From NCBI GenBank assembly GCA_003993805.1, contig RSEF01000001.1, positions 69,560,837-69,624,836 on the forward strand: DNA of 64,000 nt, in the 5' to 3' direction. Of the stretch, positions 12,000 through 22,228 are shown piece by piece. How positions within the stretch are numbered: position 1 is the first letter of the stretch; each line of letters starts with the position of its first letter. Made by a program: the position numbers and the translations under genes. This stretch comes from Himantopus leucocephalus. Its lineage: Eukaryota > Chordata > Aves > Charadriiformes > Recurvirostridae. Under the pieces are notes generated by a model, which saw nothing but the letters and a program-made list of their open reading frames with translations, was not told the origin of the DNA and did no database searches.

Positions 12000-12160
12000 T
12001 CTCTGTGTTATTCCCACAGCGTGAGGTGCTGCTCCTGCTTGAAATGGCAGCATGAGCAGTGCAGACACATGTCTTCTTGTCCACCTGGAAGGATCCTCTT
12101 TTGATGTCATCACACAGCCAATTCCAAGCTATCACAATCCCACTCCTCAAAAATGGATGT
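12000..12160 (-). pseudogene. Possible extra WWE A-like / B-like remnant
   Basis: The reading WNWLCDDIKR near 12105-12145 resembles the WYWLDDI start of the type A exon at 10794-10847, with one extra codon. Some 50 bases on is an LPFQAG stretch like the FQAG block of type B exons. There is no intron between the two resemblances and the later motifs are absent. This may be a fourth, collapsed unit; the evidence is weak. Confidence 0.3.
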
Positions 12161-12824
12161 GGGCACTTAAAATAGTACCTATACATGATTTAGGTCTTCT
12201 CTTTGTCTTCTTTGAATATCACCCCATCCTTTTTGCTCACAAATATCAGTCACCCAAACAATGTCCTTCATAGCGAATAGTCCCACAGTCCAGCAGCCAC
12301 CCTAGAGTGATGGCAAACCACAGGCTGTCTCTCACACAGCTCTCCTCCTACAAAGCCTCAGCAAATCCAGGTCTCCTCCTTAGTGCTTCCTCTTGACAAC
12401 TCCTCCCTTGCTCATGGTGCCACACGTGCCATGACCTACATGTTAGTCTCAAACTATCCTGCTAATACTTCACCTTTTTTTTTTTTGTGTTTAATACCAT
12501 GACTTTATTTTTCTAATCTTTTAACTGTACGGGTCTCCAATAGCTCCAGCAATTAAATCACGAAGTTGAACAAAAGAATGGGAAATTCTATATATTTCCC
12601 ACAATTCATGCTCTGTCAGACACAAACAGCATCTCCTTTTCTTCTCCAATTTACACAATTAGTTTTCTAGCAAGTGCTTTTAAAGATGTACGTTCCTTCT
12701 CATGAGGACAGCCACTTCTGCTGGTCGTGGGGTTACATGAGGCATAGTCAGGAGAGAAGCTGCACTACAGAGTCAGCAGCACATCACATGTATTAAATAA
12801 GTTATAAACAAGTAAGTAGTCTAC

Positions 12825-12933
12825 CTTTAAAGTTTATCTCATATTTCTGTGAATTTCAGAGGGCCTTCCTGATCTGCCTGGAACAACTTCTCCACATAAG
12901 CAGATGTCACTGAGGCTGCAGAGTAGGCTAATG
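12825..12933 (-). pseudogene. WWE half-exon, type B, first unit (frameshifted)
   Basis: It has an acceptor (ttctgtag) and a GTAGAC donor, and reads VEKLFQADQEG like the intact copy at 9992-10112. About 11 bases are then missing where FQAGS should be, so the remaining KYEINFK is out of frame. The start of the exon is also shortened. It is a dead copy unless the assembly is wrong here. Confidence 0.6.
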
Positions 12934-13146
12934 CTACAGAAATGAAGGTTGTGACAGCAGAGATGGCATCAGAAGCTCCCCTGAGAGTATCAGTGACACT
13001 CCAAGGATTGGTCAGCACTACAGCACTATGGAGAAAGTCTGTGTGCCACCTGACAGGCAGTCATCACAAAAAACCAAACATTCAAAGCAGGATTTCTCCA
13101 CTAGTGGCTGGGACTTGGAGCTGGGTTTCAGGGGTGCAGTGAATTT

Positions 13147-13205
13147 TATGTTTCCCGTATTCAATCCACTGCAGGGAATCTTCCAGCCACTACAAGCGGG
13201 TTTGC
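13147..13205 (-). pseudogene. WWE half-exon, type A, first unit (stop codon)
   Basis: The minus-strand reading is RL, stop, WLEDSLQWIEYGKH. This aligns with WYRLDG..HWAEYGKQ of the copy at 8541-8620, with TAG in place of a tyrosine codon between the first residues. The W.EYGK block is well kept. No usable GT donor follows at the expected place. Confidence 0.5.
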
Positions 13206-14516
13206 GTGCCACCAAATGAGTGAGCATCAGGAATGACCAAAAGTGTGGAACTGTCTCAAAAAAGACAAAAGAGAAAAAAAAAAAAGAAAAGAAGAGATGA
13301 TGAGCTTCTGGCAGGTTGCTTAACAGTAGTCTTGAGAAGGAAACCCAAACTCAGCAGGAATTCCTGGACTGCTGTCAACATTTCACAGCCTAGAAAATTG
13401 TCTGGTTTCCAAATCCTCAGGGAAGAGAACAAGTCCTGAAAGGTTTTTGTTTTTCTTTTTTGCCTGTTCTTGAATTCAGTCGTGCCATTTTCTGCCCTCC
13501 CTTTGTGCCAGCACACGGTATATGCGCTGAGCAGATGCCTGACCCTGGTTAGGTAGCAATAGTACTATTTGGTTGTTATGGATGTTTCACCTGTAGAAGT
13601 CAATACTTCTGAGTTTCCCTGGGTTCCCCAACAAAACCTCAGCAGATGTGGGAATAGATCACCTGGCTAGCAAGTCCATGTCCCTTACGCCGCCCACTGC
13701 AATGAGCTGCTTCCCGTGATGAGCAACAGCTTTCACAATCCTCATGAACTCAGATCCGTTAGAGGATTCTGTTAATTTTTATCTCAGTTGATAGCATTTA
13801 GACAGAGAGGAGTCCTGCAAATGGCCTTCCCAGCTGCTACATAGGGAAGGTTTTGCTTTACTTATGAGTCCTGCTAGTTATGTTTCAGATTCAGGAAACT
13901 GCCTAGACACCACGTGTTAACAGGAGCAAGTAGAACTAGAAGTTGAGGAGAAAAAGAAAAAAAAAAAAAAAAANAAAAAAAAAAAAAAAAAAAAGAAATG
14001 CAAAGCTAGATCTGGGTAGGAAAAGAAAAGCTGGTGAGCGGCACATGTCATGGAGTTACTCAGACTATACAGAAATAGAGTTACTCAGACTACACAGAAA
14101 TAGCAGCAGCTGGAGGAGGTCCTGATGGGAAAATGTATTTTTGATAGTGCTGTCTCAAAGTTTAGGTTTGGTCAGTAGCCCACAGTTTCATGCAGTGAAA
14201 CTAATCACATCTGAGACTACACTAAAAACATGTAAAGAGGCCATTCTATTAGTAGGGAATTTGAGCTGCTCAGTCAAAAAAAATCCAAAAAAGGGAGGCA
14301 TTTTTTAAGACATTATGATGGATGTGAGGACTTTCAGACAAATAAGTTCTGTGAAGGGAGAGGTTGTTTAATCATTAATATGAGGTCAGATTGTCTAAGG
14401 ATCCAAGAGGAAAAAGGATTTGGAGAAGAATCCTAGAAGAACTTGCTGGAGCTGAGAGGCAAAATGAAGGTCAGCTGGCCTTCAGGACAGAAGAACAGAT
14501 CACAGCTTCAGACAGA
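13206..14516. repeat. Spacer with poly-A and a 25-bp tandem duplication
   Basis: No gene is recognised. A long A run with one N (about 13954-13994) marks an unresolved homopolymer. At about 14052-14100 the unit GAGTTACTCAGACTAYACAG plus a few bases occurs twice in tandem. Confidence 0.5.
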
Positions 14517-14603
14517 GCATAGAATCATGGAATCATTCTGGTTGGAAGAGACCTTTAAGTTCATCAAGTCCAACCATTAACCTAGCACTGCCAAGTCCAC
14601 CAC
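14517..14603 (-). mobile_element. CR1 LINE 3' end, minus strand
   Basis: AGAATCATGGAATCATTCTG, then the AAGAGACCTTTAAGTTCATC and AAGTCCAACCATTA blocks, are the reverse complement of the CR1 3' tail. The element runs into a 1000-N gap. It probably belongs with the CR1 ORF1 piece on the far side of the gap. Confidence 0.85.
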
Positions 14604-15603
14604 NNNNNNNNNNNNNNNNNNNNNNNNNNNNNNNNNNNNNNNNNNNNNNNNNNNNNNNNNNNNNNNNNNNNNNNNNNNNNNNNNNNNNNNNNNNNNNNNN
14701 NNNNNNNNNNNNNNNNNNNNNNNNNNNNNNNNNNNNNNNNNNNNNNNNNNNNNNNNNNNNNNNNNNNNNNNNNNNNNNNNNNNNNNNNNNNNNNNNNNNN
14801 NNNNNNNNNNNNNNNNNNNNNNNNNNNNNNNNNNNNNNNNNNNNNNNNNNNNNNNNNNNNNNNNNNNNNNNNNNNNNNNNNNNNNNNNNNNNNNNNNNNN
14901 NNNNNNNNNNNNNNNNNNNNNNNNNNNNNNNNNNNNNNNNNNNNNNNNNNNNNNNNNNNNNNNNNNNNNNNNNNNNNNNNNNNNNNNNNNNNNNNNNNNN
15001 NNNNNNNNNNNNNNNNNNNNNNNNNNNNNNNNNNNNNNNNNNNNNNNNNNNNNNNNNNNNNNNNNNNNNNNNNNNNNNNNNNNNNNNNNNNNNNNNNNNN
15101 NNNNNNNNNNNNNNNNNNNNNNNNNNNNNNNNNNNNNNNNNNNNNNNNNNNNNNNNNNNNNNNNNNNNNNNNNNNNNNNNNNNNNNNNNNNNNNNNNNNN
15201 NNNNNNNNNNNNNNNNNNNNNNNNNNNNNNNNNNNNNNNNNNNNNNNNNNNNNNNNNNNNNNNNNNNNNNNNNNNNNNNNNNNNNNNNNNNNNNNNNNNN
15301 NNNNNNNNNNNNNNNNNNNNNNNNNNNNNNNNNNNNNNNNNNNNNNNNNNNNNNNNNNNNNNNNNNNNNNNNNNNNNNNNNNNNNNNNNNNNNNNNNNNN
15401 NNNNNNNNNNNNNNNNNNNNNNNNNNNNNNNNNNNNNNNNNNNNNNNNNNNNNNNNNNNNNNNNNNNNNNNNNNNNNNNNNNNNNNNNNNNNNNNNNNNN
15501 NNNNNNNNNNNNNNNNNNNNNNNNNNNNNNNNNNNNNNNNNNNNNNNNNNNNNNNNNNNNNNNNNNNNNNNNNNNNNNNNNNNNNNNNNNNNNNNNNNNN
15601 NNN
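14604..15603. other. Scaffold gap of 1000 N
   Basis: Exactly 1000 N, a typical placeholder for a gap of unknown size. CR1 sequence in the same orientation flanks it on both sides, so the missing part is likely CR1 ORF2. Continuous open frames across it are artefacts of N. Confidence 0.95.
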
Positions 15604-16450
15604 CCTCCATTCACTCCTCTCCTTTAAGCTACTGCCTTCAGCCTGGTGAGGGGAGGACACAGGATCCCCTTGATCTTGTTTTTTTTTCTGGTGGCTGTTT
15701 CTGCTTCTGTCTCAGGGAGGGCAGAGCATGGTTCCCCCAGCCTAACATTCTCAGCCTCCCTGATGCTCCTTTCTCCTCCCTCTCGTAGCTCTGCCACCAG
15801 GCTGAGCAGATCATCCACCTGGTCACACCTCACACAGCTGTTGTCACAACTGCCATCCCTTACCAGCAAAAGGCTCTGGTACTCCCTGCAGCCCAAGACC
15901 AGTGTGGCTGCATGTATTTTCGTGGGAGCTCTGTCTGGGTTGCCACATCCGTTCTGCCGAGTGCAGAGGACATGGCTTTCTGCTGGGTGGACACCATAAC
16001 TGTGCTCCTGAGAGGCTGATGACCACCAACTGAACTCATGCCTTGGGGGTGATTGCACCCTTCCTGTGCAAAGTGCCGTGCCGGGCTCTGGTCACTCGTG
16101 CTCCCCAGGTTGTTTTTCATGGGCCTGGGGGTGGCCATGGTTGTCCAGGCAAGGCCCAGGCCTCGTCAGCCTCTCCCAACAGAGCTGCCAGCTCCCGGTG
16201 GGTGTCTCTGCTGCCTGGTGTTTCCCTGCCTCAGGAAGACCCCCTGTACACCGAGATCTGCTGCTCTGCTGCGGGTCAGGCCGGCTGAGAGCAGTTCCCA
16301 TCAGCGATAGGAAAAAAGGAAAATCAGGAGAGCAAAGCTGCCACTCACAGGGATTGTACCGGGCACAGGTACAAGGGCTGCAGGAGCGGCCTCTGAGAAA
16401 AGACCAGGGGGTGTCCCATGCTGGACCGGCCAGCTCAACAGATCCACTGC
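15604..16450 (-). mobile_element. CR1 LINE 5' region with decayed ORF1
   Basis: The minus strand reads DVATQTELP in one frame and SCVRCDQVDDLLSLVAEL in another. Together these match the avian CR1 ORF1 N-terminal pattern (STQTE, then CVRC.QV.DLL..VAEL.E). The two blocks are in different frames, so ORF1 carries at least one frameshift and is not functional. The boundary on the high side with the LTR fragment is approximate. Confidence 0.65.
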
Positions 16451-16469
16451 AGGACACAGCTGAGCCCAT

Positions 16470-16700
16470 CAGCCAAGCTAGTGGCTATTTTAAAATAAAT
16501 AAATCTATTTTAATTGGCAAGAAATTAACTTTCCCCAAGTCAAGTCTGTTTTGCCCATGACAGTAATTGGTAAGTGATCTCCCTGTCTTTATCTCAACCC
16601 ATTAACTTTTCCATCTTATTGTTTCCCCCCCGCCCTGTTGAGGAGGGGGAGTGAGAGAGCGGCTGGGTGAGCATCTGGCAGCTAGCCAAGGTCAAATTCC
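16470..16700 (+). mobile_element. 3' part of a second avian ERV LTR
   Basis: The sequence GCCCATGACAGTAATTGGTA, the TGTCTTTATCTCAACCCA stretch and a GAGGAGGGGGAGTGAGAGAG block leading to CTGGCAGCTAGCCAAGGTCAA resemble the 3' portion of a second common bird LTR family, different from the one at 195-764. The terminal CCACCACA is not preserved and the 5' end is missing. It is a degraded fragment without internal genes. Confidence 0.65.
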
Positions 16701-19700
16701 TTGGAAGGGGGGGTTGGGGGAGGGGAACCCCAAAAAAAAAAAATCACTTACCAGCAAAATCTCTGCTCTGTGCTCTACCCCAGAGACACAGCACCTATAA
16801 AGAGAACAAGCTGAAACAGGTAGCCACCAATAATTCAAACTCAGACAGTTTTACTTTGCTTGCTGCTGTGCTTCAACCTCCTTTGCTTGTCCCAGTTTTG
16901 GACCCAGCCAACATTTTTCCATGCATCTCATCACTTCGCTGCTCCTACAACATTACCCTATTGCAGAGCGCATACGCACAGCCGAGAGCTGCCCACCTGC
17001 CTGCCGTGGAGTTTGCAAGGGTCTGTGGCTGAGCGACTCAGAGCTGCTTGAAGAATTTGAACACACTGTTCAAAGAGAAACTGGAAATGATCATTTATCT
17101 GGCTCTGACGCCCTTCATACTTTGGCTGGGATCACGGGTATTCAGAGCAGGGTAATCAGAGGAAATCATTACAGGAGGAGCTCCCTTATAGAGCTGGTTA
17201 CAGTACAAAGCTCGACAAACAAAGGCTTGGCAGCCCCTGGACTGCCCGAACAAAGAGCGAGGAAGGACCCGAGTCTCCTTCGCAGCCTTAACTTTTTCCA
17301 GTGCTGTCTCCAGACCAATGGTTGCTCTTTGTACACACTAACACCAGCCAGGCCTGTTCCTAGAAAAATGCTCCCAATTCATTTTCTCTCAAAACCCATT
17401 GCAGGAGATTCATGAGATCCAGCACTCCCGGGAGATTTTTTTTTTTGGATGCAGCTGTCCCTTTTCTCCACTCTGCACAGCAGTGTGCTGCTACTGCTGC
17501 CACAGCAGAAGAATTTGAAGTTTGTGGACTTGAAGTGTGAGATTTGAGGGGGCGGAGGGGAAATGGAGAGGAAAGCAGGAGAGTGGGGTGGGATGATGGT
17601 TCCAGGCAGCTTTTCTCCATTGCTCCCCCCATCCCTGTTCCCTCTTTCCCCGCTCCACAAATGAATGCTAACCCCTGCCGCCTTCCCTGCTGAGGCCCTG
17701 GGCTCCCTAACACCATCAGCTTTCCAAAATGTCCAGTTGTGCCCTACTTTCACTTTCACTTGTCAGCGTTTCTGCTCCTTGCGGGGATTTTCCACTCACC
17801 AACTAGTCCCAACCAGAAAGAACCAGAGGTGAAACAGTTAATAAAGCAGACAGAAATATTTCACTGGCAAGACAGGTAGTGTCCTTCACCTTTTGCTGAA
17901 GATTTCACTATCTGGTTTTGTGCAACTGAGAGATATCCTGTAAATTTGCTTTTCATATCTCCACAGAAATAGCTTTATACAGAAGAAATTTTATACATAA
18001 AAAGCAACCTCACGCCACCTTTTCTCTTACACTTCCTCATGTGGAAGAAAGGGTGAATTAACGAAGACATAAACACATCTTACAGTATGACTGACTGCAA
18101 ACAGTTATCCTCCCAGCAGACCTTATAGCCAAGCCCACAAACCATGAAATCCCCAACTTCCTCCCTCCCAGCTCAACAGCACCCCAGGAAAGCTGTCAGA
18201 ACTCGGCACACGCCACCTTCCCTGGCTCCCCTACTCACAGTCCTGCCGTCAGGCTGCCCAGCCGCCACCACCACCGGGAGCTGAGGGCATCAGCCATGTG
18301 CTTGCCGGTCGGATGAGCCCTGTGAAGTTTCACTCCACATGGGAAAGGTCCCACGGCTGCAGTAAAACCTTTGGAAATAAAATATGACTGGCTTGTTTGA
18401 GCTCCTTGTGAACTCCCAACAGCACGTTTGTACCTCGCTGTCTCTCTCAGGGTCTCTCTCCACGGGACGTCACGGATGCCTCTCCGCTAGCCACTGGCCC
18501 TTCAGAAATGGAGCTGTATAACATTTCCTTCTGGCTATTGCGCCATACACACGTGCATCTGCCAGGCATGAGCAGAGCGGCCAGGCAGAGCTGATGTTTT
18601 TGGCAGACGCATCAGTAAAATCAACATGCCTACAAACCGGCGTAGTTTATCCCTGCTGCTTGGTTCCTGTTGTCACGCACCAGCACTTACCTTGAGCTGA
18701 TTCCTCCTATCCTTCCAGTGGCTGGGGATATTCAGGACCTTCTCCTTTCAAGATTCCTGCCGGGAGCGGCTTCTGCTGAACATCATTTTTGAAAGCCAAA
18801 AGCTGGTGTTGCCGTGCAAAGCAAACGCCAAATCTCAATGCAGAAAGCGGGTGCATCTCTCAACACACTCTCCATGTTGGTCATCTCGTTGTTTGGGGCA
18901 GGAGGGGGTTGCAGTACGCAGAGCCGCACGGAGCGACCCAAACCAGTACAAACCAAGCACAGAGCCCTGTGGGGCAGGCTCAGTCAGCCCATGCAGAGCT
19001 CCGCGCTGTCCCGACTATTTGTATTCCTTTACCTTGAAGTCTGAGCCTCCCCTCTGTTCTTCCCCATGGAAATCAAAGATTTAGCAGCTTTCCGGTCCGA
19101 CCTCCAGTCTTTCAGTCTAAAAGGCTGAGAGCATTTCCCAGCAGAGCTCTGAAGCATAAAGTTTAAGGACAGGTCAAGTAGTACTAACTAAATAAACTTG
19201 CTCAAATGCAAACATTTTGTTTTGTTACACAAATTACATCCAGTTGAATTGCCCAGAACATTTTTATTTTCTGATGATCTAGTCAGACCAGATCTTTAAT
19301 GGCTGAAACACATAAATCTCTGGTTTAGTTTCTGGAAAAGCTGCACTTTGACTGCATTTTATAGATGTAGTATTAAAATAAAACAACAAAACACCACAAA
19401 TGTGATTATGAAGTTGAACTTTGTTTCTTCCCCATGTGGTGTTTCTTGACTGGCTTTTGACCCTCCATATAGTATCTGGCTCTCTTCTCCACAGTTACAC
19501 AACTTTTACGCTTCCCTTTGACTGATGAGATTTATAGGATCGGGTCCCGCAGGTTTATTTTTGCATATGTGAATTCTCTAGTAAAATGCTCTTCTGAACT
19601 GAAGCCAAGAGTTTCAGTAGGCATGAGATATCAGAGCTCTAGGAAAAACATTCTGGCTTGCTACAAAATGTTTATGTAGCTTTGCTGGGAGCAACATACC

Positions 19701-20531
19701 AGCCTCTCTAAAAACAAACCCCTCGCCACAAACTGGAAACTTGAGTTCACTGTAAACTGGCACCTTCTGAACATCGTATTTTTTTATTTTTATCACTTTT
19801 AATTGCAATGTCATCCGTGGAGCTGTTGAACCTCTGATTTCTAACTGTCAATGTAACCGTGGTACTATATCTGCCTGCATTTCCAGTATCTGACAGGTCT
19901 TGGAGCAGACATCCTATATATAGCCCTGCAAGATCATATTCCTGCACAGTCAGCAGAGGCATCCAAGCGTGGTTTCCATGCATATGTCAAATGATTTATC
20001 ATGTATAAAGAAACCATGGTCCGGCAGGTAGGATTACATATTTTCCCCCTATGAATTTCAATTCTTGTTCCCTTTTTCTCTTCAGAGGAAATGGACAAAA
20101 AAAAAAAGTGATGTCTCACCTTTTCTTTGTGTCTATCTGCAGACACACAGCAGCTCTGTTGCAATTTCAGACCACTCCAAGGTTTGATGCGTGACTACTG
20201 ATGCTACAAGCATGGGCACACTGTGCTCACAGGGGTCCTGCAGCACATGACCACGCTGGCAGCACCTCATGCTTCTACCTCAAGGTGTGAAAAATCCCCC
20301 AAACCAGTACCTGAGGGGGTGGACTCAGGCTATATTGGGGTGTTGGGGCTCACCTGGTTCTGCCAGGTCTTCTGCAGGTTGGTTCCCAGCCACCCACACT
20401 GGAGCCTGGCCACAGGGTGCTGTGGGAAGGTGTTCCAGGGGGTTCAGCTTCAGCAAAGCCTGGCACGAGGTGGGACTGACCCACGTCTGGGAGGCTGGAA
20501 ACATTTCCAAATCTCACTTGAACCCACACTA
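16701..20531. other. No recognised gene
   Basis: I find no exon with family resemblance on either strand. It lies downstream of the transporter gene (minus strand) and upstream of the WWE array. Open frames near 16921-17415 and 17360-17759 look random. Confidence 0.5.
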
Positions 20532-20628
20532 TCATTTAAAGCTGGTACCTTTCTCCTGTAAGTTGTGATGGTTTTCCCAGTAAGACTGGATTTCCTGTTC
20601 GACAATGTCCAGCAGCTTGTAAATTAAA
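20532..20628 (-). pseudogene. Decayed duplicate of the transporter's last exon
   Basis: The acceptor ctcccacag is followed by a reading LIYKLLDIVEQEIQSY that resembles the true last exon at 22164-22228 ([16 protein letters not shown], stop). Similarity continues past the stop for about 30 bases (GAAAACCATCA and ACAGGAGAA shared). A 13-base deletion near the start changes the frame, so splicing from exon 11 would give a stop after one codon. The old stop TGA is now TGG. It lies 1.6 kb downstream of the real last exon. It is a local duplication relic rather than a used alternative end. Confidence 0.65.
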
Positions 20629-21813
20629 CTGTGGGAGGGGAGAGGGGAAATGAGCTCTGCAACCATGTTGCTGCTATCCCAGCTTAATTTAACACAGGAA
20701 CAGGAAGCAGTCATAACAAGAATAATAATTCTCAATTGATTTGGAAAGAAAAAAAAAACACAACCAAACAACAAAAAACCCCAACAACTTACTTATTTCC
20801 GGATCTTTATGATGAATTTTACAAGTTTCGGTAGATTACATTGCGTTTTTAAATGGTACTTTGGTTTTACTCCAAGTATGTAAATGCTTGATACAAAAGT
20901 TTAAAAATGCACCACGTTCTGCTATTCCTCTCTTCAGCAGTCATTAGGAGTCTCAGCATACTACTTCCCATCTTTTATGAAAAAATTAACAATTAAGTGA
21001 TTGGAAATAGCTAATTGCTGTTTTATCTGGACATAACGTTGCCACATTAATAATGTAAACCAAAGTAATCCAATAATGGAAACCTTTTTATGTCAATCAT
21101 TCAAATGACCATTTACATATCGATTCAGCAAGTCATTTGACTGCAGATTTAAAGTTAAAGCTCTGACGTGAAGTCTTTCACGTCTTCTTACAGCACCAAA
21201 AGATGCACTTATTCAGGAATCTGCCAAAGTCTCATCAGTGATCTTGTCTAACTAAAGAGGAAATTGTATTTCACTGGACTTGGGCCAAAATCTGAACTTT
21301 CAACTTCACTGGTAGTACTGGGTGAGGAGTGGGGCTGGGGAGTTGGGTGTGGGATCAGAATCTATTTTGTCATATTCTTGTTGCCGTTTAGCTGATTTTT
21401 TTAATGTGTTTGTACATTTTGAAATGTCATTTCAGAAAAATAAAATTCAAAATTGAAATATTACTTCAAAGCAAAATTAACTTACTCTGCTTATACAATA
21501 ATCGAAGTAAAACATTCTGACCTTCCTTTGTTAATATTTGAATTTCAAAGGATTTTCAAATATCTTCTCATTAACCTGAATTTGCACTTTCTGGTGAATG
21601 AAGTTCTGTCACCCTGCCTCCTCCTTTCCAATTCATCAACCTTATTTCTAATTTGCTCTCCCCACCCATTTCTCTTCATAACGCTTGTCCACCGCATGGC
21701 TACTACAACACTTCAGTTTGAAACCTGCATTTGGCTTCCATGTATTGGACTCTAAGTTCTGCAACATGCTCCCTTCCTCTATTTGCCAAGTTAGGAAATT
21801 AAAAAATTGTGTG

Positions 21814-21817
21814 TGTG

Positions 21818-21850
<33 letters not shown>

Positions 21851-21852
21851 GC
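21814..21852. repeat. (GT)n-(AT)n-(AC)n microsatellite
   Basis: GTGTGTGTGT, then TATATATATATA, then an ACAC run. The order makes the tract self-complementary and able to form a hairpin. Confidence 0.95.
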
Positions 21853-22163
21853 TATTTTACTGAGGACTGAGCTAAGCTGCAAAATTAGGATCTTGGTTTT
21901 GAAGACACTCTGCAGGCAAAGCAAGCTCATTTCAGAGAACTAGCTTGTTCTGCTAAAAAAGAAAAGGGCAGAAACAGATGTGACACGCTCATCCCGAGCC
22001 CGATTGCCAAGCTTAGGAACACTTGTAGCAAGGTTTTGGCTCAGACTCATCCTCATTTGCAGTGATTAAACGAATAAGAGCATGGCCTGCTTTTGGTAGG
22101 ATCAAAGGTATCAGAAACGGAGTAAGTAGTTTTTATCTTCTCCTGTGAGTTCTGATGGTTTTC

Positions 22164-22228
22164 TCAGTAAGTCTTGATTTCTTGTTGGACTACTTCCAGC
22201 AGTAACTGCAGTTTGTGTGTAAGATAAT
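22164..22228 (-). CDS. Transporter exon 12 (last coding exon)
   Basis: 65 coding bases from acceptor tctcccattcag, phase 1, ending in TGA. Reads [16 protein letters not shown], matching the xCT end TLQIILEVVPEEDKL. The 3' UTR follows to lower coordinates; its end is not defined here. Confidence 0.82.

Noticed and set aside
14533..15660. Long minus-strand open frame of about 375 codons
   Set aside because: Almost all of it is the 1000-N gap; only the CR1 ends are real sequence.
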